This document shows, piece after piece, positions 1 through 6,232 of a stretch of 8,978 bases of DNA. The notes beneath the pieces were generated by a model. That model saw only the letters and a program-made list of their open reading frames with translations. It had not been told where the DNA came from and did no database searches. The translations under genes were made by a program, and so were the position numbers. Position 1 is the stretch's first letter. Every line of letters starts with the position of its first letter. The stretch comes from an uncultured Bacilli bacterium. GTDB lineage: Bacteria > Bacillota_I > Bacilli_A > RF39 > UBA660. The stretch is taken from positions 1 through 8,978 of the forward strand of contig CANQFO010000044.1 in the NCBI GenBank assembly GCA_947599755.1. Direction: 5' to 3'.

Positions 1-831
1 GTTGTTGCTATGGGTGCTGCTATTCAAGGTGGTGTATTAACTGGAGATGTTAATGATATTGTATTATTGGATGTTACTCCACTTTCTCTTGGTCTTGAAA
101 CTTTAGGTGGTGTTATGACAACATTGATTCCTAGAAATACAACGATACCTACTTCTAAGTCTGAAGTGTTCTCAACTGCTGCAGATAATCAACCAGCTGT
201 TGATATTCATGTATTACAGGGTGAACGTTCTATGGCTAATGATAATAAGACTTTAGGAAGATTCCAATTAACGAATATTCCACCTGCACCACGTGGTGTT
301 CCACAAATTGAGGTTAAATTTGATATTGATGCAAACGGTATTGTTAATGTTACCGCTAAAGATTTAGGTACAAATAAGGAACAATCTATTACGATTACTT
401 CTAGTACAAATCTTACTGATGAGGAAATTGAAAAAATGCGTAAAGAGGCAGAGGAAAATAAGGAAGCAGATGAGAAAAGAAAAGAAGAAGCTGAACTTAG
501 AAATGATGCTGAGCAAATGGTATTCCAAACTGAAAAGGCCATTAAAGATTTAGGAGATAAAGTTGACAAGAAAGAAAAAGAAGAAGCTGAAGATTTGATT
601 AAAGATTTGAAAAAGGCATTGGATAAAGATGATTTAGATGAAATTAAAGAGAAAAAAGAAAAGTTACAAGAAAAAGCAATGGCTTTGGCTTCAAAAGTTT
701 ATGAACAAGCTGCTAAAGAACATCAAAATGATGGAGAATCTTCTGATTCAGATAAAGAAGAAAAGAAGAGTAAGAAAAAGAAAAAAGATGATGATTCAGA
801 TGTTCAGGAAGCTGATATTGAAGAAGAATAA
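1..831 (+). CDS. dnaK: Chaperone protein DnaK (Hsp70), C-terminal part, 5' end outside window
   Basis: ATP-dependent cytoplasmic Hsp70 chaperone that binds exposed hydrophobic peptides, cycling with DnaJ and GrpE. The reading frame is open from base 1, so the gene enters from outside; 276 codons are visible. They begin at the end of the ATPase domain (VVAMGAAIQGGVL), pass through the conserved interdomain linker DVTPLSLG (about residues 22-29 of the visible part), then the beta-sandwich substrate-binding domain (RNTTIPTSKS, FSTAADNQPAVDIHVLQGER, FDIDANGIVNVTAKD), and finish in a long charged helical lid. The last ~35 residues are low complexity (Glu/Asp/Lys runs including KKKKK) and end in EADIEEE rather than the more usual DAEFEE-like ending. 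pepF and dnaJ follow on the same strand. hrcA/grpE, expected upstream, are not visible. Identification is certain; the internal ATG at 10 is not the start. Confidence 0.97.
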   Translation, partial: VVAMGAAIQGGVLTGDVNDIVLLDVTPLSLGLETLGGVMTTLIPRNTTIPTSKSEVFSTAADNQPAVDIHVLQGERSMANDNKTLGRFQLTNIPPAPRGVPQIEVKFDIDANGIVNVTAKDLGTNKEQSITITSSTNLTDEEIEKMRKEAEENKEADEKRKEEAELRNDAEQMVFQTEKAIKDLGDKVDKKEKEEAEDLIKDLKKALDKDDLDEIKEKKEKLQEKAMALASKVYEQAAKEHQNDGESSDSDKEEKKSKKKKKDDDSDVQEADIEEE

Positions 832-838
832 AAAATTA

Positions 839-867
839 GAGGAAGTAGCCATGATGACTACTTTTTC
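839..867 (+). terminator. Hairpin with T-run after dnaK (probable intrinsic terminator or attenuator)
   Basis: AAGTAG (843-848) pairs with CTACTT (858-863) around a 9-nt centre. Outer G-C, A-T and G-T pairs can extend the stem to 839-867, and a run of five T begins at 862. The run is short and interrupted by C, so termination may be partial. This would separate dnaK from pepF-dnaJ or lower pepF-dnaJ expression relative to dnaK. No separate promoter for pepF is evident in the remaining 22 bases. Confidence 0.5.
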
Positions 868-889
868 ATCTTATCAATAGGAGAGATAT

Positions 890-2695
890 ATGAATAAAAT
901 CAAGACACGTGAAGAAATTAGTAGTCGTGATCAATGGAAAATTGATTTAATTTATCCAAATGAACAGGAATTTTTTAATGATTTGGATCGGGTAGAAAAG
1001 GATATTGAACAGCTATCTTCTTTTTCCCAACGTTTTTTGGATAATTCTCGTTTGTTTTGTCAATTTTTTCTACAGGATGAGGAAATTTGTCGAACATTAG
1101 AGAAGTTATCTGTTTATGCAAATTGTAAAAGTGATGAGGATAAAGGAAATAGTGTTTATCAAACTTTAGTTGGTAAAGTTGTGAATTTATATGCTTTTTA
1201 TGAGGAAAAAACGGCATTTGTTGTTCCACAGATTTTAAAAGAAGATAAAGCTAAGATTTATCAATATATTCAAGAACAAAAGGATTTAAAATCTTATCAA
1301 TATTTTTTTGAAAAGCTTCTTGAACAGAAAAGCCATGTTTTAGATGAAAAAATTGAAAAAGTAATTTCTATGTATGGCCCAGTTTTATCTGCAGGGGAAG
1401 AAATTTCTTCTTATCTTACTGATGCTGATTTGGATTTTGGTTCTATTCAAGATGAACAAGGTCAAACGGTTCCTTTAAGTGAAGCTAATTATTCTATTTA
1501 TATACAATCTAAGGATAGGGAAGTTCGACGTAGTGCTTTTTCTAGATTATATGAGGTATATGGAGGAGTTAAAAATACTTTAACTGCTGCTTATCAGGCT
1601 GTTGTACAAAAAGATGTTATTACTAGTAAACTTAGAAATTATGAAAATTCTCTTAGTTTGTATTTAAATCCTAAACATATTCCTATTGTTCTTTATCAAA
1701 ATTTGATTGAAGTAGTGAGAGATAATCTTTCTTCTCTTTATGATTATTATCAATTGAAAAAAGAAATTTTGAATGTTTCAGAATTTCATTTGTATGATAG
1801 TTATGTTCGAATTGCTAATCCTGATTCTAATCGAAAATATTCTTTTTCGGAAGCTCAAGATATTGTTCTTTGTGCTTTGAGTGTTTTAGGAGAGGATTAT
1901 ACTAATCAATTGAAAAGAGCTTTTTCTGAGGGATGGATTGACAAATATCCAAATAAAGGGAAAAAGAGTGGTGCTTATTCTACTGGTAGTTTTGATACCA
2001 TTCCTTATGTTCTTTTAAATTATACGGGAACGTATACTGATGTGAGTACATTGGCTCATGAGTTAGGACATTCTATGCATACTTATTATACGAATCAAAA
2101 TAATCCTTATATTACTGCTAATTATCCTATATTTTTGGCAGAAATTGCTTCTACTACTAATGAATTATTATTGAATCATTATATGTATGAGCATGCTAGT
2201 AGTAAAGAAGAAAAACTGTCTATTTTAAATGAAAAATTGGATTTATTTAAGGCTACACTTTTTCGTCAGACAATGTTTTGTGAGTTTGAATGGAAAGCTC
2301 ATCAATATGTAGAAAATAAAAATGTTTTAACGAGTGATTATTTATGTGATCTTTATTATCAATTAAATCTAGATTATTTTGGTGAACAGGTGGTTGTTGA
2401 TGATGAGATTCGTTATGAATGGCTTAGAATTCCACATTTTTATACTCCGTTTTATGTTTATCAGTATGCAACGAGTTTAGCTATTTCTTGTTATATATGT
2501 GAAAGACTTATTCAAGATACTTCTGGTTTTAGGGAAAAATATATTCAATTTTTATCATCTGGGGGAAGGGATTATCCTTTAGAGGTGTTAAAGATTATTG
2601 ATATTGATTTGACGGATAAATTGGTTTTTGAGCGCGCTATTCATAGCTTTGTTACTACGGTTGAGGAATTTAGAAAAATTTATAGTGAAGAGTAG
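890..2695 (+). CDS. pepF: Oligoendopeptidase F, M3-family zinc metallopeptidase
   Basis: Cytoplasmic zinc peptidase of the M3B family that degrades short oligopeptides. The length, 601 aa, is typical of PepF. The zinc site is complete: HELGH at residues 390-394 gives the two His ligands and the catalytic Glu391, and FLAEIAS supplies the third ligand at Glu418. The C-terminal motif YTPFYVYQYATS (from residue 518) is the Tyr-rich substrate-binding segment of the family. The N-terminal half is the helical oligopeptidase F domain. There is no signal peptide, so the protein is cytosolic. The ATG at 890 is preceded by AGGAGAG at 879-885, with good spacing. The stop codon overlaps the ribosome-binding site of dnaJ ten bases before the dnaJ start, so the two are very likely co-transcribed and translationally coupled. 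An M3 peptidase between dnaK and dnaJ is unusual; a link to peptide recycling from chaperone-associated proteolysis is inference only. Confidence 0.95.
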   Translation: MNKIKTREEISSRDQWKIDLIYPNEQEFFNDLDRVEKDIEQLSSFSQRFLDNSRLFCQFFLQDEEICRTLEKLSVYANCKSDEDKGNSVYQTLVGKVVNLYAFYEEKTAFVVPQILKEDKAKIYQYIQEQKDLKSYQYFFEKLLEQKSHVLDEKIEKVISMYGPVLSAGEEISSYLTDADLDFGSIQDEQGQTVPLSEANYSIYIQSKDREVRRSAFSRLYEVYGGVKNTLTAAYQAVVQKDVITSKLRNYENSLSLYLNPKHIPIVLYQNLIEVVRDNLSSLYDYYQLKKEILNVSEFHLYDSYVRIANPDSNRKYSFSEAQDIVLCALSVLGEDYTNQLKRAFSEGWIDKYPNKGKKSGAYSTGSFDTIPYVLLNYTGTYTDVSTLAHELGHSMHTYYTNQNNPYITANYPIFLAEIASTTNELLLNHYMYEHASSKEEKLSILNEKLDLFKATLFRQTMFCEFEWKAHQYVENKNVLTSDYLCDLYYQLNLDYFGEQVVVDDEIRYEWLRIPHFYTPFYVYQYATSLAISCYICERLIQDTSGFREKYIQFLSSGGRDYPLEVLKIIDIDLTDKLVFERAIHSFVTTVEEFRKIYSEE

Positions 2696-2702
2696 AGGTG
2701 AT
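2694..2702 (+). promoter_or_regulatory. Ribosome-binding site of dnaJ, overlapping the pepF stop
   Basis: AGAGGTGAT is a near-perfect match to the 3' end of 16S rRNA. Its first two bases are part of the pepF TAG stop (2693-2695). It fixes the dnaJ start at the ATG at 2706, three bases after its end, and argues against the longer reading frame that begins inside pepF. Confidence 0.8.
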
Positions 2703-2705
2703 TTT

Positions 2706-3857
2706 ATGGCAGAAAAGCGTGATTATTATGAAGTTTTAGGTGTTAGTAAAAATGCAAGTGAGGCAGAAATAAAGAGTGCTTTTCGTAAGAAGGCGAAGGA
2801 ATTTCATCCAGATTTGAATAAGGATAATCCAGATGCAGCAGAAAAATTTAAAGAGGCGCAGGAAGCTTATTCTGTTTTATCAGATGAAAATAAGAGAAAA
2901 ATGTATGATCAATATGGCCATGCTGGTGTAGGAAATAATGCTGGTAGTGGCTTTGGAGGATTTGGAGGCTTTTCTTCTAGCTTCGATGCAAGTGATTTTG
3001 ACTTTGGAGATATTTTTGATTCTATCTTTGGAGGAGCTTCTTCCTTTTCTTCATTTGGTGGTGCGTCATCTAATGCTAGAAGGAGAGCTAGTCGAGGTAG
3101 TGATGTGTTAATGCGGATGGAGATTGATTTTTTAGATGCTGTTTATGGAGTAGAAAAAAAATTTAATCTTGATGTTGTAGAAGAATGTGATGAATGCCAT
3201 GGTCAGGGAGGGTTTGATCCTGAATCATGTAGTACTTGTCATGGTAGTGGCGTTATTACGTCAACACAGCAGACTATACTTGGTTCTTTTCTTTCTAAGA
3301 GTACTTGTCCTGATTGTGATGGTTCAGGAAAAGTTTTTCGTAGAAAGTGTAGTGTATGTAAAGGGAAAGGAAAGGTTCAAAAAAATAAAACAATTACGGT
3401 TAATGTTCCAGCAGGAATTAATTCAGGAGATCGGCTAAGAGTTAGTGGAAAAGGGAATCCTGGTTATCATGGTGGTTCTAATGGTGATTTGTATTTAGAA
3501 TTTATTGTTAGTGATCATGACTATTATGTAAGGGATAATGATGATATTTATTTAGAGGTACCTCTTACTGTTACTGAGGCAATTTTGGGGTGTAAAAAGG
3601 TTATTCCTACTTTGTACGGAAATGTTAAATTAAATGTTTCTCCTGGTACAAATAGTGAGGATAAACAAAGACTTAAGGGCAAAGGAATTGATGATAAATA
3701 TCATAAGAGAAAAGGAGATATGTATGTTATTTTTAAAGTTTATACTCCTAAGAAATTGTCTCGTGATCAAAAGAGTTTAATTGAAAAGTTAGCAGATACA
3801 GATTTGACTACTTCGGAAATGAGGGAATTTTCGAAATTTGTTCAAAAGAATAATTAA
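2706..3857 (+). CDS. dnaJ: Chaperone protein DnaJ (type I Hsp40)
   Basis: Co-chaperone that delivers substrates to DnaK and stimulates its ATPase. It is 383 aa with the full type I architecture. The J domain occupies residues 1-70, with the HPD motif at 34-36. A Gly/Phe-rich linker spans about 78-135. The zinc-binding domain has four CxxCxGxG repeats starting at Cys161, Cys175, Cys201 and Cys215. Two C-terminal beta-barrel substrate-binding domains follow, including VNVPAGINSGDRLRVSGKG and VSPGTNSEDKQRLKGKG. All eight zinc-ligand cysteines are present, so the protein should be fully functional. The start is set by the AGAGGTGAT site ending three bases upstream; the 26 extra upstream codons overlap pepF and are not part of the protein. 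It is the third gene of a dnaK-pepF-dnaJ row. No CIRCE operator is visible between these genes. Confidence 0.98.
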   Translation: MAEKRDYYEVLGVSKNASEAEIKSAFRKKAKEFHPDLNKDNPDAAEKFKEAQEAYSVLSDENKRKMYDQYGHAGVGNNAGSGFGGFGGFSSSFDASDFDFGDIFDSIFGGASSFSSFGGASSNARRRASRGSDVLMRMEIDFLDAVYGVEKKFNLDVVEECDECHGQGGFDPESCSTCHGSGVITSTQQTILGSFLSKSTCPDCDGSGKVFRRKCSVCKGKGKVQKNKTITVNVPAGINSGDRLRVSGKGNPGYHGGSNGDLYLEFIVSDHDYYVRDNDDIYLEVPLTVTEAILGCKKVIPTLYGNVKLNVSPGTNSEDKQRLKGKGIDDKYHKRKGDMYVIFKVYTPKKLSRDQKSLIEKLADTDLTTSEMREFSKFVQKNN

Positions 3858-3914
3858 GTTTACTTTAATTTTATTAGAATTATTTGGGATATTCCAATGA
3901 TTCTTTTTTTTATA

Positions 3915-3943
3915 TTGACAAAGTTGGAGGTTGATTTTAGAAT
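3915..3943 (+). promoter_or_regulatory. Sigma-A-type promoter of the L,D-transpeptidase gene
   Basis: TTGACA at 3915-3920 is an exact -35 consensus. A 17-bp spacer follows, then TAGAAT at 3938-3943, a 5/6 match to the -10. Transcription would begin near 3950, inside or just before the GGAG at 3950-3953, giving a leader of only about 12-15 nt before the TTG start at 3963. The ATG at 3897 lies upstream of this promoter, which supports the shorter protein. No convincing dnaJ terminator is seen between 3858 and 3914, only weak AT-rich inverted repeats. Confidence 0.65.
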
Positions 3944-3962
3944 AATTTTGGAGTTGATTTGT

Positions 3963-4853
3963 TTGAAGAAAATTTTTGTGGTAATTATTGTTACTATTCT
4001 TTTTAATCCTTTTTCTGTTTTTGCTCAATCGTTAAATTGTAATCAATATTTATCTTTTGGTAATACTGGTAAGGATGTAAGCATTTTACAAAAATTATTA
4101 AATCAGAAAATGGGATGTAAGTTGTCTATTGATGGGATATTTGGGCAAAAAACTGATCAATGTGTTCGTTTGTTACAGAAAAAATTACATGTATCTATTG
4201 ATGGAGTTGTTGGCCCTGATACGTGTTCTCGATTGAATTCTTTATCTAATAAGTATTTAATTAATCAGGGATTGAGAAATAAGGTAATTGTCATTGCTAG
4301 GGATGTTAATATTCGTAAAAAACCTACTACTAATTCTCAAGTTATTCGTAGTGCTTCCATTGGAGAGCAATTTAGAATGGTTAGTTATGCTAATGGATGG
4401 TATCGAGTTAAGCTTTCTAATCGATATGGTTATATACGCTCAGATTTAGTTAGTTCTAGTTTAATTCTTTTAGATATTAGTGATCAGGTACTTTATTTTT
4501 ATCGAAATGGGCTACAGAAGTTGATGGCTTCTGTTGTTACTGGTAATCAGGGTACTCATGATACTCCAACTGGTTCTTTTGTCTTGAAACGTTCTAATAT
4601 TAGTTTGAATGAGATATTAAGAGGAGTCAATGATGATGGCAGTTCTTATGCTAGTTATGTTCATTATTGGATGCCTTTTCTTCCTGAGCGAGGAATTGGT
4701 TTTCATGATGCATCTTGGAGAGAGAGGGATGAATATACTTCTAGTACTTATCAATATGATGGTAGTCATGGATGTGTAAATATGCAAATAGAGGATGTTG
4801 AAGCATTATATCAACTTATTACAGAGGATACTGCAGTTTTTGTTCAGAAATAA
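3963..4853 (+). CDS. Secreted L,D-transpeptidase (peptidoglycan-binding, SH3 and YkuD domains)
   Basis: Extracytoplasmic enzyme of the YkuD (L,D-transpeptidase) family, which cross-links or modifies peptidoglycan stem peptides through an active-site cysteine. I place the start at the TTG at 3963: GGAG sits at 3950-3953 (9-nt spacing), and the product then begins MKKIFVVIIVTILF, a standard signal peptide with likely cleavage after VFA (residue 21). Starting at the ATG at 3897 would add 22 residues that spoil the signal. Mature domains in order are a PG_binding_1 repeat (about 30-94; two SIDG..G repeats), a bacterial SH3 domain (about 106-166; VNIRKKP, GWYRVKL, YGYIRSDL) and a YkuD catalytic domain (about 167-296). 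Catalytic residues are visible: His248 in GFHDASW, then His269 and Cys271 in SHGCVN. Cys26, Cys52, Cys67 and Cys88 lie in the binding domain and could form disulfides. A role in spore or vegetative wall is not decided by the sequence. Confidence 0.93.
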   Translation: MKKIFVVIIVTILFNPFSVFAQSLNCNQYLSFGNTGKDVSILQKLLNQKMGCKLSIDGIFGQKTDQCVRLLQKKLHVSIDGVVGPDTCSRLNSLSNKYLINQGLRNKVIVIARDVNIRKKPTTNSQVIRSASIGEQFRMVSYANGWYRVKLSNRYGYIRSDLVSSSLILLDISDQVLYFYRNGLQKLMASVVTGNQGTHDTPTGSFVLKRSNISLNEILRGVNDDGSSYASYVHYWMPFLPERGIGFHDASWRERDEYTSSTYQYDGSHGCVNMQIEDVEALYQLITEDTAVFVQK

Positions 4854-4887
4854 TTTTTTTCGTATATTGAAAAAGTTATAAATCATT

Positions 4888-4937
4888 AAATGAAAAACGA
4901 AAAAATGGAAAGACTATTTTTATCGTTTTTTTCATTT
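4888..4937 (+). terminator. Long imperfect hairpin after the L,D-transpeptidase gene
   Basis: AAATGAAAAACGA at 4888-4900 pairs with TCGTTTTTTTCATTT at 4923-4937 apart from a two-base bulge. The inner AAAAAT and ATTTTT arms extend the stem almost to a 9-nt loop (GGAAAGACT). The T-rich right arm makes a terminator for the upstream gene the likeliest role, although no T-run follows the stem. It could also be a larger RNA structure or a protein-binding site. It contains a 17-codon open frame (ATG at 4890) without a ribosome-binding site, which I do not call. Confidence 0.45.
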
Positions 4938-5030
4938 GTTTGATATTAGTTTGAAATTGTAGGAATACATTTGTTATTTTGTGATTGTATTTGATAAGAC
5001 TGTCAAATTTTAGTTTTTTCTTTTAATTCA

Positions 5031-5059
5031 TGGACTTAATTGATATCATTTGATACAAT
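5031..5059 (+). promoter_or_regulatory. Promoter of the small membrane protein gene, extended -10
   Basis: TGGACT at 5031-5036 is a 4/6 match to the -35. A 17-bp spacer follows, then TACAAT at 5054-5059 with the extended-minus-10 TG at 5051-5052. The spacer contains the 8-bp palindrome TGATATCA (5041-5048). TGTCAAA at 5001-5007 differs by one base from the Spo0A box TGTCGAA and lies 30 bp upstream of the -35, but one such match in AT-rich DNA is weak evidence. Transcription from here would cover the gene at 5085 and, if it passes the hairpin at 5410, spoIIGA-sigE. Confidence 0.55.
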
Positions 5060-5084
5060 AGATATAGAAAGATAGAGGTGGAGT

Positions 5085-5399
5085 ATGTATATTGATTTAG
5101 CTGTGTTAATTGTTTTAATTTTAATTGTGGTTATGTTTTTTAAGAGATTTTCTTCTTTTGTTTTTTTTATGGCAATTATTGATATTTTTTTACGGATTTT
5201 AACATTTGTTAAAAATAATATTGGTCTTCCTGATGTTAGTGCTTTGATTGGAAAATATTTGCCTGAAAGTATATTTGGAATTATTAATAAATATTCTGAA
5301 GGAACGTTTAATTTAATTTTGAAATGGGCTTTTGTTATTCTTATGATTATCTTTTTGTCTTATATTATTAAGATATTTATTCATAAGAAGAAAATCTAG
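5085..5399 (+). CDS. Unrecognised small membrane protein upstream of spoIIGA
   Basis: I do not recognise this 104-aa protein. The start is the ATG at 5085, preceded by AGAGGTGG at 5074-5081. Three hydrophobic helices are visible: about residues 4-21 (from IDLAVLIVLILIVV), 24-45 (FVFFMAIIDIFLRIL) and 78-98 (LILKWAFVILMIIFL). Between the second and third is a polar segment of about 30 residues (NNIGLPDVSALIGKYLPES...). The C-terminus is basic (HKKKI), suggesting it faces the cytoplasm by the positive-inside rule. No catalytic motif or signal-cleavage site is seen. The gene has its own promoter and a strong terminator 10 bp after its stop, so it forms a short unit placed directly before spoIIGA-sigE. 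A role in sporulation is guessed from position only. The ribosome-binding site, codon use and promoter argue that it is a real gene. Confidence 0.8.
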   Translation: MYIDLAVLIVLILIVVMFFKRFSSFVFFMAIIDIFLRILTFVKNNIGLPDVSALIGKYLPESIFGIINKYSEGTFNLILKWAFVILMIIFLSYIIKIFIHKKKI

Positions 5400-5409
5400 A
5401 ATTTATCCG

Positions 5410-5435
5410 AAAAACGACAGATAAGTCGTTTTTTT
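5410..5435 (+). terminator. Strong intrinsic terminator between the small membrane protein gene and spoIIGA
   Basis: AAAAACGAC (5410-5418), loop AGATAA, then GTCGTTTTT (5425-5433): a perfect 9-bp stem followed by a run of seven T (5429-5435). It ends only 26 bases before the spoIIGA start. Either spoIIGA has a promoter hidden between this hairpin and its ATG, or its expression depends on readthrough. I see no good -35/-10 pair in the gap. Confidence 0.85.
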
Positions 5436-5461
5436 CTTTGTATATTAGATGTGGTGATAAC

Positions 5462-6232
5462 ATGAAAGTATATTTAGATTTTGTCTTTTTTATCAATTTT
5501 TTCTTTGATTTTTTATTGCTTTTTGGAACAAAGAAAATTTTGAAAAAACAAACATCATTGATTAGACTTTTGTTTGGTAGTACCGTTGGATCTTTATCGA
5601 CTTTTTTTCTTTTTTTTCACATTCATTCTTTTTCTTTATTTTTATTTAAGATATTTTTAAGTTGTTTGATGATTTTTGTTACTTTTGGAAAAAGAGATTT
5701 TTTTCGTTGCATAGGTTATTTTTATCTGCTTAGTGTGATTTTGGGTGGTAGTCTTTATTTATTAGGTATTACGACTACTTATGATCAACAGGGTATGGTG
5801 TTTGTGAAAAATGGAATTCAGCTTAATCTTTTGTTCTTTTTCTTATTTGCACCAATTATTCTTTTTTCTTATCTTTTTGAACATGTTAAATATCGCAGGA
5901 TGTATGAAAATGTTTATCCTGTGGAAATTGATTTTGGATCTAAGCAATATAAATTAGAAGGAATGTTAGATACAGGAAATCAATTAACTGATCCATTTAA
6001 AAAGCGAGCTGTTATTTTGGTTAATTGTGATATTAAAGTTGCAAAATCTAAGTTTATTTATGTTCCTTATAAGGCACTTAATACGAGTGGAGTTATTCCT
6101 TGCTTTTTACCTGATCGAGTAATTGTTAAGGATAAAATTTTTACTAATTGTTTAGTAGGAATGAGTAAAGAAAAATTTTGCCTTGGAGGAGTACAATGTA
6201 TATTACCAAATCAATTTAAGGAGGATTTATGA
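5462..6232 (+). CDS. spoIIGA: Sporulation sigma-E processing peptidase SpoIIGA
   Basis: Membrane-embedded aspartic protease that removes the pro-sequence of sigma-E in the mother cell after a forespore signal (SpoIIR in known species). The protein is 256 aa from the ATG at 5462, chosen because GGTGAT lies at 5453-5458 and the product then starts MKVYLDFVFFINFFFDFLLL, matching the family's N-terminus. The open frame extends eight codons further upstream to a TTG, which lacks a ribosome-binding site. The first ~145 residues hold about five hydrophobic helices. The soluble C-terminal domain has the aspartic-protease motif LDTGNQL with catalytic Asp170, then DPF, VPYKAL, PDRVIV and CLVGMS, all family landmarks. 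It is shorter than the ~309-aa B. subtilis protein, mainly in the C-terminal domain. Its TGA stop overlaps the sigE ATG (ATGA), so the protease and its substrate are translationally coupled. Confidence 0.95.
   Translation: MKVYLDFVFFINFFFDFLLLFGTKKILKKQTSLIRLLFGSTVGSLSTFFLFFHIHSFSLFLFKIFLSCLMIFVTFGKRDFFRCIGYFYLLSVILGGSLYLLGITTTYDQQGMVFVKNGIQLNLLFFFLFAPIILFSYLFEHVKYRRMYENVYPVEIDFGSKQYKLEGMLDTGNQLTDPFKKRAVILVNCDIKVAKSKFIYVPYKALNTSGVIPCFLPDRVIVKDKIFTNCLVGMSKEKFCLGGVQCILPNQFKEDL
6218..6224 (+). promoter_or_regulatory. Strong ribosome-binding site of sigE inside spoIIGA
   Basis: AAGGAGG, four bases before the sigE ATG, is a perfect Shine-Dalgarno core lying within the last codons of spoIIGA. It suggests that sigE is translated strongly, consistent with the substrate being needed in excess over its protease. 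It also fixes the start that overlaps the spoIIGA stop. Confidence 0.8.

Noticed and set aside
207..569. Minus-strand open frame of 120 codons inside dnaK
   Set aside because: It lies antisense to conserved DnaK sequence, has Ser/Phe-rich composition typical of a mirror of Lys/Glu codons, and has no ribosome-binding site.
638..880. Plus-strand 80-codon open frame overlapping the dnaK 3' end
   Set aside because: It is a shifted reading of the Lys-rich DnaK tail; the product is almost pure Lys/Met and runs through the hairpin.
832..889. CIRCE (HrcA) operator near the chaperone genes
   Set aside because: No TTAGCACTC/GAGTGCTAA pair is present in this gap or before dnaJ; any such site would lie upstream of dnaK, outside the window.
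3187..3438. Plus-strand 83-codon open frame inside dnaJ
   Set aside because: It overlaps the conserved zinc-finger domain in another frame.
3789..4028. Minus-strand open frame over the dnaJ/L,D-transpeptidase junction
   Set aside because: Asn/Lys-rich product, no ribosome-binding site, and it covers the promoter and signal-peptide region of the real gene.
4890..4943. 17-codon open frame (starting MKNEKMERLF) inside the intergenic hairpin
   Set aside because: No ribosome-binding site, and its sequence is dictated by the inverted repeat.
5001..5007. Spo0A box
   Set aside because: TGTCAAA has one mismatch to TGTCGAA, stands alone, and such 7-mers are common by chance in AT-rich DNA; kept only as a hint, not as a feature.
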